A stretch of DNA of 64,000 nucleotides from Diphasiastrum complanatum (taxonomy: Eukaryota; Streptophyta; Lycopodiopsida; Lycopodiales; Lycopodiaceae). The stretch covers positions 21,626,346 to 21,690,345 of the forward strand of contig CM055094.1 of assembly GCA_029204225.1 (NCBI GenBank), given 5' to 3'. The translations under genes were made by a program, and so were the position numbers. Numbering within the stretch: position 1 is the first letter of the stretch; each line of letters begins with the position of its first letter. The notes under the pieces were generated by a model. It did no database searches, was not told the origin of the DNA, and was given only the letters and a program-made list of their open reading frames with translations. This document shows, in pieces, positions 1 through 11,300 of this stretch.

Positions 1-820
1 CCAAAATTGCCAAATACAAAACCAAAACTAGTTGACAATTTTTCACACCATGTCCTCTAGACATCTCCATTGATGAATACAATTTATAAGTTTTTGAAAG
101 CAATTCCGAATGCAATCAGGTCATGTTTTAGCTCAGTGATCTCTCTTTCACATTACAAAAGTTTTTAAAATACATCGTTCTAGGATTCGAGAATGGATTT
201 TGGAATGAATTATATTTCATTGAAGTTTGAACGAGCTTGGAAATTTGAAGATTGAATGAAGCTGTAATCTAGGATTTTTAAAACTCAAAGTTGTTCATGC
301 AAATTAAGTCATTTTTGTTAATATATTAAAATGTTGTAATCTAGGGTTTCCAAAAACAAATTGAAAATTTGTTAAAAAGAATGCTTATTCCTTGTTACAC
401 GACTAAATAACATATAGTTAAAAAGCATATAATGAATCTATGCTATGTTCCAAACATATGCAAGTTACATTGCATTCATTCACACTTCACAAATCATTGG
501 AATTTGAATTAGAACGAAATCATTGAAATGAGTAGATCAATGTTTAAATGAAGCGATAAATATTATAATCTTCCCATTTAATTCAATTATATTTATATAT
601 TATTGGTGCATTAATAGGATAAAACCTCGTTATTATTATTTTCTTTGTTTCTATTGATTCAAGCAAGCACAGCTCGTCTAGATGATGACCACAATGCCTC
701 TAAGGAGAAATAGTTTTTCATTTTTTTTTAATTTTGATTTTTCTTCAAATTCAAATTTAATGATCTTCCCATGTGTGGTGAGTTGGTGTCTGCACTTGAG
801 TTGGGCTTGTACACTCAAGT

Positions 821-1140
821 TCGATTCTTTGCAATCCCCCCAAATTAATATAACCATTAACATTATTCTCAAAGCATGTACTATGAGCTAAAAACAACAC
901 TTGGAGAGTAAAGAGTTAGGAATATGTCAAACACTTTTACACCTAGTATTTGGCAAGGTCGGATTCTTTGCAATAACACCCCCCCCCCCCCCCCCCCCCC
1001 CCCCTATTTCTTAATATAACTTCTCACAGCATCTAGTATGAGCTACAAACAACACTTGGTAAGTCTTAAGACTTGGAGAGTAAAGAGTTATGCATTTGTC
1101 AAATACTTTTACACCTAGCATTTGGCAAGTTAGACACAAT
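821..1140 (+). repeat. Imperfect tandem duplication with C26 tract
   Basis: A block running from GATTCTTTGCAAT through a C-rich tract to ATTTGGCAAG occurs twice in a row (about 821-957 and 961-1140). The second unit holds 26 consecutive C (979-1004). The same position has C14 at 40752-40765 and an interrupted tract near 63567-63579, so the homopolymer changes length between copies. Confidence 0.75.
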
Positions 1141-1737
1141 GGTAGTAATTATAGGAATGAGTTAGACAAGCTTGTGAAGCCATCTAGAGGTGATTTTTTG
1201 TTTAGTTGCCTAGCTACATATCAAGCTACCCCAAGTTACCTACCAATTTACTATTATTTTGAGTGACAACCGTGAAGCTATCATGATTTGAAATGACATC
1301 AATATATTAAGCTACTCCCAAGTTGGCCCTTTCCCAGGAAGCTTCTCTCTTGAAACTATAGCAAAAAGCTCTTATTCAAAGGAACAATCAAGGGTCGAGT
1401 ACTTACCATACGAGATGAAGACCAACAAGTAGGGCAAGGAAAGAATATGTACGGTTTACTTTGCTATGTGCTTGGAGGTATGCTGAGCATGCTTAGAATA
1501 TGAAGAACATGTGTTTTCCAAAAGTATTAGTAGTCTTACAAAAAGGCTTGGAGTAACATTAGAATTTGGAAGTGGTGCACCTACTTTGGATGGATGATCA
1601 ATAACAAACAATTTCTGTCTAGTCCTTTTGTCGTGATATGTTCCCTCTTTGATATGTTCCCTCTTGTCGATATGATATTTTCATTGTGTGTCTAAATATT
1701 TTTTGAACAGAATATGTGTAACCTAATTATTGTTGAT

Positions 1738-1783
1738 TTTGATTTAATGAGCATTCAATGTTCATTTAATACATTAAATCAAA
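1738..1783. other. Inverted repeat (possible hairpin)
   Basis: TTTGATTTAATG at 1738-1749 is exactly complementary to CATTAAATCAAA at 1772-1783, leaving a 22-nt loop. The structure is retained in the X copy near 41430-41480. It lies in non-coding AT-rich sequence and has no terminator-like context. Confidence 0.5.
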
Positions 1784-2025
1784 TATCAACGATGAGAACA
1801 TATATATATACACAACGAGAAGAAGGTATATCTAGATCATAGATTATGAACTAAAGTGGACATTTCAAAAGCAGTGGAGAGATAGATTAGCAGTTGAGTG
1901 CCATATACATTGGCCCTAGATGGCTATAATGGTCAATCTTAAAAGCTCCAATCAACAAATGTTGATGTTTTCAATGTTCTCAATTCAAAAAATTGTGCCT
2001 AAAGGATTTTGTTCATAACATTTGT

Positions 2026-3768
2026 TCAGGAATAGTGGGCATCATGCTTATGATATTGCTCGCGCAGCCACTTGGAGCAGGTTCGAGTCAGCATTTGTCT
2101 TCGACCAGCAAATGCTTTTGATCTCTGGGTGTAAGCCTTATCAGCATTGATGATAAAGCCTAAAGTGCACATCTCTTTGAAGATTTGTATGGGGTCTGCA
2201 GGAAAGTATTGTATCCGTAAATAGATCCGTGTATCCTCCATGTGAAGCGCCGGTTTGTTGGGATTGATGAAAAATTGTGGATCCTGCTCAAACCTTCGGC
2301 CCATGACAGTCATCAGAAACTGGCAGAACTTGTGTTGTAGCTTGATTGTAGGATCGTCAGAATCGGAAGTTAATTTGCAAAAATTCTTGATGGATGTATG
2401 ACATTCCTTCTGAGAAGAGAACGAGCCATCTATTATCGCAAAGTTGCAAGGATATGCTGATATGTTGTCTTCCGATCTCCATGCTAGCGCTCGTCTTCTA
2501 CGAAAACTTGGGTCGAAAGGAGGATCATTCTGAATTTGCTTTGTTGATTGATCAAGCATTTCATAGACGTACGTATCTTTGAGAAATGGAGCTCTCAAAC
2601 CGGTCGACGCAATTAAATCTGGCTGAGAAGATCTCCCGATCGAATTAGATGCCGTCGTTGGAACTGACTTGTCCCCGTCTTTTCGTCCTATCAGAGTCGA
2701 CTTACTGGCATGCTTATGATTTTGCTCACGTAGCCAGTTGAAGCAGTTTTGAGTCAGTATTTGTCTTCGACCAGTAAATGCTTTTGATCTCTGGGTGTAC
2801 ATGTAACCCTCATCAGCATTGATGATAAATCCTGAAGTGCACATCTCTTCGAAGATATGTATGGAGTCTGCAGGAAAGTATTGAATCCGTAAATAGATCC
2901 TGGTATCCTCCATGTGAAGGACCGCTTTGTTGGGATTGATGGAAAATTGTGGATCTTGCTCAAACCTTTGGCCCATGACAGTCATCAGAAACTGGCAGAA
3001 CTTGTGTTGTACCTTGATTGTAGGATCGCGAGAATCGGAACTCAGTTCCCAAAAATTATTGATTGATGTATGACATTCCTTCTGAGAAGAGAACGAGCCA
3101 TCTATTATCGCAAAGTTGCAAGGATATGCTGATATGTTGTCTTCCGATCTGCATGCTCGTCTTCTACATCGAAAGAAGGATCATTCCGGACTTGCTTTGG
3201 TGCTTACTCAAGCCTTTCATTCACATGCGTATCTTTGAGGACTGGAGCTCTCCAACCGGTAGACGCCATTAATTCTGGCTGAGAAGAGCTCCCGATCAAA
3301 TTAGATGCCGTCGTTGGAACTAACTTGTCCGCGTCTTTGCGTCCTACCAGAATCGAATTACTAATATCATGTGCCTCCAAATCTCTTCCGCATATAGATT
3401 TCGTAGTTTCTGATATTTTGGCCAAACGGATTTTCTCAGCCGCCGATACTATGTTCATTTCTAGGTCCTGCTCCATCTTCCTAAGTCGATGCTGGATCAA
3501 CAATCCTTTTCTGAGAGTCTTCAGCCTCTTGTAAATGACGAAAATAAGAGGTGAAATCAGAAGGACAGAGAACATCGATAATGCAGAGAGAGAGAGAGAG
3601 ATATTCCATGCATTGCATTCTATTTGTACTATTTCGGGTTAGACGTTGAGGCATTGTAGTCATATGTATAGAGCATCCCATCCTTAAAGGAGAACTTGTG
3701 ACCATTCTCTAGGTGACTTGGATAAGCCCGCCCTCCATTCATTTCAAAGTCAAGAATAATCCATGTCC
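2026..3768 (-). pseudogene. Family A unrecognised protein, copy 1 (broken)
   Basis: I do not recognise the protein. Read leftwards from about 3575, it has an N-terminal hydrophobic helix (FSVLLISPLIFVIY), a basic stretch, a charged probably helical segment of about 50 residues, then two near-identical 222-residue units. Each unit carries TASTGWRAP-like, FRRRRA, AIIDGSFSSQKE, HKFCQFLMTVMG and YLRIQYFPAD motifs. Frame 3575-3204 is open through the junction that is TGA in the other copies (here TTA) and ends at a Q-to-stop change. A short deletion near 3160-3175 breaks unit 1. Unit 2 is open from 2985 to 2026 and retains the complete C-terminus (KHDAHYS then stop), missing elsewhere. The leader to 3768 includes a 17-nt AG run. 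Confidence 0.7.
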
Positions 3769-5065
3769 CTTCGGCCCATGACAGTCATCAGAAACTGGCA
3801 GAACTTGTGTTGTAGCTTGATTGTAGGATCGTCAGAATCAGAAGTTAATTTGCAAAAATTCTTGATGGATGTATGACATTCCTTCTGAGAAAAGAACGAG
3901 CCATCTATTATCGCAAAGTTGCAAGGATAAGCTGATATGTTGTCTTCCGATCTCCATGCTAGCGCTCGTCTTCTACGAAAACTTGGGTCGAAAGGAGGAT
4001 CATTCTGAATTTGCTTTGTTGATTGATCAAGCATTTCATAGACGTACGTATCTTTGAGGAATGGAGCTCTCCAACCGGTAGACGCAATTAAATCTGGCTG
4101 AGGAGAGCTCCCGATCGAATTAGATGCCATCGTTGGAACTGACTTGTCCCCTTCTTTTCGTCCTATCAGAGTCGACTTACTGGCATGCTTATGATTTTGC
4201 TCACGTAGCCAGTTGAAACAGTTTCGAGTCAGTATTTGTCTTCGACCAGTAAATGCTTTTGATCTCTGGGTGTACATGTAACCCTCATCAGCATTGATGA
4301 TAAATCCTGAAGTGCACATCTCTTCGAAGATATGTATGGAGTCTGCAGGAAAGTATTGAATCCGTAAATAGATCCTGGTATCCTCCATGTGAAGGACCGC
4401 TTTGTTGGGATTGATGGAAAATTGTGGATCTTGCTCAAAGCTTTGGCCCATGACAGTCATCGAAAACTGGCAGAACTTGTGTTGTAGCTGGATTGTAGGA
4501 TCGCGAGAATCGGAACTCAGTTCCCAAAAATTATTGATTGATGTATGACATTCCTTCTGAGAAGAGAACGAGCCATCTATTATCGCAAAGTTGCAAGGAT
4601 ATGCTGATATGTTGTCTTCCGATCTCCATGCTCGTCTTCTACGAAATCTTGGGTCGAAAGAAGGATCATTCTGGACTTGCTTTGGTGCTTGCTCAAGCCT
4701 TTCATTCACGTGCGTATCTTTGAGGACTGGAGCTCTCCAACCGGTAGACGCCATTAATTTTGGCTGAGAAAAGCTCCCGATCAAATTAGATGCCGTCGTT
4801 GGAACTCACTTGTCCGCGTCGTTGCGTCCTACCAGAATCGAATTACTGATATCAAGTGCCTCCAAATCTCTTCCACATATAGATTTCGTAGTTTCTGATA
4901 TTTTGGCCAAACGGATTTTCTCAGCCGCCGATACTATGTTCATTTCTAGGTCCTGCTCCATCTTGCTAAGCCGATGTTGGATCAACAATCCTTTTCTGAG
5001 ACTCTTCAGCCTCTTGTAAATGACGAAAATAAGAGGTGAAATCAGAAGGACAGAGAACATCGATA

Positions 5066-5116
<51 letters not shown>

Positions 5117-5299
5117 TTCCATGCATTGCATTCTATTTGTACTATTTCGGGTTAGACGTTGAGGCATTGTAGTCATATGTATAGAGCATCCCATCCTTAA
5201 GGAGAACTTGTGACCATTCTCTAGGTGACTTGAATAAGCCCGCCCTCCATTCATTTCAAAGTCAAGAATAATCCATGCCCCTTTCACACTCATAGTCAT
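3769..5299 (-). pseudogene. Family A, copy 2 (3'-truncated, in tandem with copy 1)
   Basis: Blocks 5126-4806 (hydrophobic N-terminus and helical segment) and 4784-3750 (nearly two repeat units, 344 codons open) are separated only by an in-frame TGA in GACAAGTGAGTTCC. That string also looks like a splice donor (GTGAGT), so the stop could be an unspliced site, but the matching place in unit 2 reads TCA. The second unit is cut after MTVMGRR and runs straight into the leader of copy 1, so copies 1 and 2 form a head-to-tail tandem with a deletion at the joint. The leader has a 45-nt AG run (5070-5114). Function unknown. Confidence 0.7.
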
Positions 5300-6420
5300 C
5301 TATACTATACACCCCCCCCCCTTTACAACAATCAAATTTTACTTGTCCAAGAATAGGAGAAAGATAAGCACGAGAAAAGGTCACAATTGTATCACATTTT
5401 AGTTGCCCAAGACAAAGCTAGTGCATGAGAAATTAAGGCAACAGGAAAGGCACATTCACAGGTTTGTTTGAAGTGAGCTTTTCATGTCGCATAAGCACGA
5501 AGAGATGTGACAAAATAAAAGGTGAAAGTAGATTAATATTGATGTGTGATGTCCCTTTGTGTGAATATTTTCTGGATCCAAACATCTAGTGTGTGGCTGT
5601 TAGGCTAGAGATAGCATGATATATTAATCTCAACATCCATTGGAGCGAGCTTCCGATCCACTTGAACACAAAACTTACAAGACTATTTGCTTCATGATGT
5701 AAATGTGAATCCAACTTATCAACCATTACAGAAAATTTGAGCACAAAAGGGACCTTTCAAAGACATACCTTTTATTTTTTTTCTCAAAAGTTTCTTCCAC
5801 ATGGTCCAATCAAAACACTCAAATTTGAAATTTACGTAACGTAGCTCCTTCAAATTGATTTTCTTTTCTTTTTAAAAGAACTGTAATTTTGCGTCGGGGC
5901 AGCCCGTAAATGAGCCATTTTATTTGTAGTATAGTATGCAACTCAGTAAAAAAACTGTGTAACTTTTGAACGGCAACTCAAATAGAGACGATTACAGTGC
6001 CATTAGAAAGCCCTCGACGAGAACTTTTTCAATGACACCCAACATGACCCAGTTCCGAGCTACGGTGAAGAGGTCATGGCCAGTAAGGGAGTAGCATTAT
6101 GGTGCATTTAAGAGTAAAGGATCAAGCAAATACTTATAAAACTGGTATATGGCAAGTTAGACACAATGATAAATTCATGAGAATAAGTTAGTGAAGCTCA
6201 AAAAGTTATTTGGAGTGAGTTCTTGCCGAGTCCCAATTTGTTATCTTGCTATTTGTGAACTTGCCCCAAGATAAGGTGAAAAAACCCTTTTAATATTACA
6301 AATGACAACCACGAAGCTATCATAGTTTCAATCAACATCAATATAATTAAACAACAAAAATCATCACATACATGGGAACATTACAAAAAATCACAATATC
6401 ACGCTTTACTGCCATGCTGC
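5300..6420 (+). repeat. Module Y, copy 1
   Basis: Non-coding module following family A, repeated at 43462-44500 and inverted at 34976-36080. It starts with a C10 tract (5312-5321; G11 at 36015-36025 in the inverted copy) and contains the 173-bp dispersed block (5550-5722) also present in copia leaders. It ends in about 240 bp (6110-6350) resembling part of X (about 1080-1310). Confidence 0.75.
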
Positions 6421-7262
6421 CATGCATGCTTTTTAGGAAATGAAAACAAACTCTGATGGGAGAAGATTTGATGCTGGCACTTCCTTCTTCAGGCATGGAA
6501 ATGAAATTCATAAGCCTTGAAAAGCTATAACTTCAAAGGATCGATTCTCCATCTTTTAGTGGTGATCTATCATTCGCTACGACAGTGCTTGATTACTCCT
6601 TCGCATCCTTGGACACCATCTACATACATCCACCACGGATCCGGAGCGCCATCATCATCCATTTTCAAAAACCCTAAGCTGTCGAGATCTGCTACATTAC
6701 ACAAAAATCATCACATCTAGCACGAGACAAATGCTGAGGGGTAGTGCTCCTGAAGCTTGTCAAAACCCCACATTCAACACCGATTTGGGTTGAAAGCTCG
6801 CTACTAGTATGTTACTACAAAGAAACATCATCGTTTCCACATCCTATCAGAACGACATTGCTCCAAATTTTTCCACAAATTTCTAGTCTCCATACACTGC
6901 CGAGCAATACTCTACATACAATGCTCATAGAGCCGAGCCCCCATACTCTGCATTCACTATGGACCGAGCGGAGCATCCATACTCTGCATACAAAGTTGAC
7001 CGAGACGAGTCCAACAAAAGTCGACCGATCCGAAGCCCTCCACAGTCGACCGAGCCAAGACTCCACTTGTCTGTTACCAGAGCCGAACCTTCAACAGAGT
7101 CATCAGCCGAGTCCAGAACATGTCTGCCACAACATCTTCCAGTTCTGATGACCCAACTCTAGAAAGAATTGACATCACCATGGAAAGCCTCGATATCTAT
7201 GAGATGAACACTTGGTACCAGGAGGCACACTAGTTCCTGAGCCACATAGAGTTCCAACTTCC
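6421..7262 (+). repeat. Module B, copy 1
   Basis: Recurrent module beginning near CATGCATGCTTTTTAGG. From about 6900 it carries imperfect 36-bp units that in one frame read as 12-residue repeats of the type D-R-A-E-x-P-Y-S-A-x-x-V, followed by a Pro/Ser-rich stretch. Frames differ between copies and most are broken, so coding is doubtful. This copy continues into U; others continue into gypsy sequence. Confidence 0.7.
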
Positions 7263-7866
7263 TCTTTTGATCAGTGGCTATCAGAGCCCATTTCGATTGC
7301 ATATTGCTTATAACCCCACCGACAGATTTTCCAGTTCATGTTACCTCCTAACCAAAATTTTGTTTATATTATCCCTAATTCTGGAGCTGACCTCAATACA
7401 TTTGGCATCCCTAGGGGACCGAACACATTTAGTAGGACCCTCAAAAAAATTGAATCCATAGCATACTTCAAATACATAGACCCCTCAGCGGACAAATGGA
7501 AAAAAACGATGGTTACCGTATTGAGGTCATAAATGATAAGCCCTTAGCTGCTCCATGTGCCTATCTAGCGAGATATACACAGCGGTATAGGTCCAAGATC
7601 ACGCGTATCCCCATGAAACTATTCCACATGATGGTTGATTCTAGACTACACAATGAGAACCTTTATGACTGGGCCCAGTTTGCTTCCAACTACCTCCATG
7701 ACTATATCAAGAACAAGCAAACCTCCACGTTATTAGGCTATTTTCTGATAGATGTCACTTTGCAGCAGTTGAGCCACCGACCTCGAGTTCGAGACCAGTT
7801 GATAGTAGCAGATAAAAGCTTGGGAGACTCCCTCGGAACCAGCGATCCACTATTCTCACCTTGAGT
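7263..7866 (+). pseudogene. Module U protein fragment, copy 1
   Basis: Unrecognised protein fragment shared with 33486-34066 (minus), 45391-45955, 57395-57960 and partly 10941-11300. An early frame (MESLDIYEMNTWYQEAH, about 7180-7234) ends in a stop present in all four copies that reach it. A +1 shift is then needed to enter LPPNQNFVYIIP, and another to enter the block at 7496-7864 with INDKPLAAPCAYLARYTQRY, IPMKLFHMM and LYDWAQFAS. The last block is the best conserved and ends at a junction with antisense copia sequence near 7866. No catalytic motif is evident. Confidence 0.55.
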
Positions 7867-9243
7867 GTGAGGCTTCTGCTATTGCTGCTGCACTTGATTC
7901 TTGCCCTTGGAATAGTCTTTCTTCTTGGTGTACAGGGCCATGGATTTGTCTTTGATGGACATGCTGTTGGTCTTTCTGCGCATTTCTTCAAGAAGAAGAT
8001 GACCGATCACCTTTTGAAGAGTGAGGCCGGGTTGTGTGGAGATCATCACCCCTTTAGCAATGATCTTGCCATCCTTCTTGATGTTACATGTATTTGTGGC
8101 GAACTCCACAATCAAACCATTGTCAGGCAATTGCCCCACACTAAGCAAGTTCTTAGTGATACTGAAAATGTAAAGCACTCCATCAATCTTGATCTTCCTT
8201 GAAGATCCCAAGCATAAAGGTATGGATCCTATTCCTTCTATCTTATAAGCATAATTAGTTGTTGTAAAAATTTACGTGATAGGTCCTTCATAGGTAGATA
8301 AGGTTAAAAAATACTCCCTCTTACTTGTCATGTGGGAGGTAGCCCCACTATCTATCCACCAAGGGTCTTCACCTCTTATGCTTGAAGATGAGAAACTTGA
8401 CATCATGACAAAATCTTTATGAGAGCCCTCCTCTTCCTCTTGACCAAGGTTTTCTTGACTTTGAGTTTGCTTCTTCTTGAAGAACTCCGAGGCATAGTGC
8501 CTCGTCTTGCCACAAAAGTAGCATTTGATCTTCGACTTATCCTTCTTTGGCTTGCTCGAGCTTTGACTTAGTTCTTCTTGAATGCAACACCTTTGCCTTT
8601 GTATTTTCTCTTGATCTTGATGAAAAGACCCTTGTCATCTCCATCATTGAGGGAGAGCTTCTCCATCCTTGACTTGATGTGAGTTCTCCTACTCTCCTCG
8701 ACCATGAGGAATCCTTGGAGATCTTCAAGTGAAGGCAACTTGCCCATGACTGCATAGCCTTGCACCAAGTTAGCAAAATCCATACTTAAACCATTCAAGA
8801 TTGGTTGAACAAGTTCACTTTCCTTAATGGAATCTCCTATGTAAGCAAGCTCTTTGTTTAAGTCCTTGACTCTCAGCACATATGGATTTGATTCTTCAAG
8901 GATATCAACCTTGAAGTATTCTTGGATTCATATATCTTTTGAAGAGTTTCCCATGATTCTTGAGCCAAGATGCAAGCACCTACCTCCTTAAGAAGCTCAT
9001 GAGCTACATTCATTTTATACAATGGAGAGCAACCTTGCACCTCCTTTTGTATTTTGTAGCTTCTTGAGGGTGAATAGGCTCATCCTCTTCGCCACTCACT
9101 ATATCCATTAGATATTGTAAAATAAGGATTGATTCCATTCTTAGCTTCCAAATTGAATAATTAGAAGCATTCAATCTATCATGTGAATCCAAAAGATATG
9201 CATTCATTGATCTCGACTGCCTCCTCCTTGATCTCGACTTCAC
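7867..9243 (-). pseudogene. Ty1/copia gag-protease remnant, copy 1
   Basis: Read leftwards: a gag start (LDSHDRLNASNYSIWKLRME) at 9243-9010, a broken middle, then 8879-8568 (VKDLNKELAYIGDSI, gag of the UBN2 type). A degraded CCHC knuckle near 8475-8525 has its last Cys changed to Phe (ASEFF). The protease start WWIDSGATSHM lies near 8340-8375, and protease continues at 8211-8080. After GKIIAKG the frame passes into LTLQKVIGHLLQEEMRRK and a Lys/Gln-rich stretch that looks like the gag end of another copia lineage, so the element is chimeric. Integrase, RT and RNase H are absent. The opposite-strand frame at 7861-8202 is a shadow. Confidence 0.8.
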
Positions 9244-9885
9244 AAGGATATAGGATTCACCTAACCTGAACCAAAAGGAATCATATGCACATAAATATGC
9301 CTCTTCAAATCATTACTACAAGATCAGTTGAATCATCATGCAATAATCAATCCAAATATCTCACAAATCAAGTAAAATTGAACACAATCTTGACTAGAAT
9401 TGCATTCACTTGATGAGCACTTGTCAAAAACTTTGGGCTGACCCTAAAATTTAATCTCTAAGATCTCAATAAGTCTAAGAACTAGCTATTATAGTACCAA
9501 AGATAAGGATCTACCTTTCTTTTGATTCGTTGAAAACTACGTGGCAGACCTACGTTGTAGACCTATGTCCCTTTGTGTGAATATTTTCTGGATCCAAACA
9601 TCTAGTGTGTGGCTATTAGGCTAGAGATAGCATGATATATTAATCTCAACATCAATTGGAGCGAGCTTCTGATCCACTTGAACACGAAACTTACAAGACT
9701 ATTTGCTTCATGATGTAAATGTCAATCCAAATTATCAACAATGTGATTCCCTAGTGCACAATGTATCACTATCATCACATGGCAGAAAGTGATTCACTTT
9801 TGTGCATATGTTCCATAGAGATGTGAGACACTTTACCACAAATAGGCTTGAAAAAATCAGAAGGTAATTTGGTTGTACAAGAAGC
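9244..9885 (-). repeat. Copia 5' leader
   Basis: Non-coding sequence upstream of the copia gag start, recurring at 12679-13060, 17531-18200 (plus), 23411-24180, 28940-29610, 45956-46485 and 51300-51910. It includes a 170-bp block (9566-9740) that also occurs alone inside module Y. No LTR edge or primer-binding site could be placed. Confidence 0.65.
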
Positions 9886-10384
9886 AAGCGTTAATACATC
9901 CACCATGGATCCAGAGCGCCATCATCATCCATTTTCAAAAACCCTAAGCTGCCGAGATCTGCTACATTACACAAAAATCGTCGCATCTAGCACGAGCCAA
10001 ATGCTGAGGGGTAGTGCTACTGGAGCTTGTCAAAACCACACATTCAACATCGATTTGGGTGGAAAGCTCTCTACTAGTACGTTATCGCGAAGAAACATTA
10101 TCGTTTCCACATCCTATCAGAGCGACATTGCTCCAAATTTTTCCACAAATTTCTAGTCTCCATACACTGCCGAGCAATACTCTACATACACTGCTCATAG
10201 AGCCGAGCCCCCATACTCTGCAATCACCGTGGACCGAGCCGAGCGTCCATACTATGCATTCACTATGGACCAAGCTGAGCGTCCATACTCTGCATACAAA
10301 GTTGACTGAGCCGAGTCCATCAAAAGTCGACCGATCCGAAGCCCTCCACAGTCGATCGAGCCGAGACTCCACTTGTAAATAGAT
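9886..10384 (+). repeat. Module B, copy 2
   Basis: B sequence beginning abruptly at the CCACCATGGATCC region, so its upstream TATA part is missing. The 36-bp units are at about 10170-10310. It is joined to gypsy sequence at CACTTGTAAATAGATTT, the same junction seen at about 13945, 21890, 25270 and 47580. Confidence 0.7.
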
Positions 10385-10680
10385 TTAAAAAACCATACTA
10401 TGGTATTTAAAGATAAGTTTGACAAGATAGTCACTATTTATGGGGAGACTAATGTACTCCCATCATCGATGGTTTGCTCGGCGGAAGTTATGGAAAAACT
10501 ACATGATTCTAAGTATGAGCTTTTTCATCTTGTCTTGAAATCTCGTATGCATTGTGATGTGAATGATGATGTGAATGTGTTAACATGCTTTAACACCAAA
10601 AATTAGCATTAAGAACAGCTTTTGATGGAAGATTTAAAACAAGAGTTCAATGATGTTTTTCCTAAATAGGTAAGATTCTC
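10385..10680 (+). pseudogene. Ty3/gypsy protease-RT linker fragment
   Basis: An open frame (10400-10606) reads MVFKDKFD..IV.IYGE.NVLPSSMVCSAE, then a stop and, in frame, EDLKQEFNDVFPK. The pattern is the linker between retropepsin and reverse transcriptase in plant Ty3/gypsy polyproteins, where EF.DVFP marks the RT start. The sequence leaves homology right after this point, so no RT motif is present. A longer version at 54781-55980 contains the protease itself. Confidence 0.7.
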
Positions 10681-10940
10681 TGAGGTACATACTTCTAATT
10701 ATATTGCAGTTCGTTTTAAGCACATATTCAAATTTTTCCAAAATGAAATCTTTGAAATGTTTCAGAAAAGAGCAAGAACATAAAGATAGATTTTCAATTT
10801 CAAAATTGCAGAAAACATCAAACAAAAAGTACCATTCACTTGTGATGCTAGGTAAGTATGACCAAGCAAACACAATATCATGGAAGGACACAATATAAGG
10901 CCAAAGATCCGTAATAAAATACAAGTGTAAAAGTGTCTCA
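10681..10940 (+). repeat. Module P fragment
   Basis: Non-coding sequence that follows gypsy pieces, cut short here at GTCTCACATGAATGG, where it joins U. Fuller copies are at 14230-15090, 25561-26440 and 47871-48720. Confidence 0.6.
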
Positions 10941-11300
10941 CATGAATGGTTACCGTATTGAGGTCATAAATGATAAGCCCTTAGCTGCTCCATGTGCCTA
11001 TCTAGCGAGATATACACAGCGGTATAGGTCCAAGATCACGCGTATCCCCATGAAACTATTCCACATGATGGTTGATTCTAGACTACACAATGAGAACCTT
11101 TATGACTGGGCCCAGTTTGCTTCCCACTACCTCCATGACTATATCAAGAACAAGCAAACCTCCACGTTATTAGGCTATTTTCTGATAGATGTCACTTTGC
11201 AGCAGTTGAGCCACCGACCTCGAGTTCGAGACCAGTTGATAGTAGCAGATAAAAGCTTGGGAGACTCCCTCGGAACCAGCAATCCACTATTCTCACCTTG
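10941..11300 (+). pseudogene. Module U protein fragment, partial
   Basis: The conserved 120-codon block of U alone (INDKPLAAPCAYLARYTQRY to SLGDSLGT), without the upstream B sequence. Its right junction with antisense copia is the same as at 7866, so this copy and copy 1 share an ancestor rather than arising by separate insertions. Confidence 0.55.

Larger units (their letters stand above)
1..1989 (+). repeat. Module X, copy 1
   Basis: AT-rich dispersed repeat found again at 39778-41690 and from 62591 to the window end in the same orientation, and at 22601-23410 inverted. No reading frame longer than about 70 codons is conserved between copies, so I read it as non-coding. It leads directly into family A at its right edge, as the 39.8 kb copy also does, so X-A-Y-B is an old compound unit rather than a chance junction. 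Confidence 0.8.

Noticed and set aside
3063-3272. Plus-strand frames inside family A (MYDIPSEKRTSHLLSQSCKD type, seen in every copy).
   Set aside because: Antisense of the longer minus-strand family A frame, recurring only because the DNA recurs.
6744-7148. B frame of 134 codons as a real gene.
   Set aside because: A different frame is open in each B copy, as expected for a 36-bp repeat with no net selection; the 44.9 kb frame is listed at low confidence instead.
7275-7287. TGGCTATCAGAGC, one base longer than the initiator tRNA-Met primer-binding site TGGTATCAGAGC (also 45391, 57395, and 34054-34066 inverted).
   Set aside because: The extra base, a conserved reading frame across the site (LLISGYQSPF) and the absence of an LTR edge make a true primer site unproven; kept only as a note.
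7861-8202. Plus-strand frame beginning with a Leu-rich, signal-peptide-like stretch (also 11298-11639 and, inverted, 33484-33023).
   Set aside because: It is the exact antisense of the copia protease-gag chimera, whose frame has recognisable motifs; the hydrophobic start is the complement of the Gln/Lys-rich gag end.
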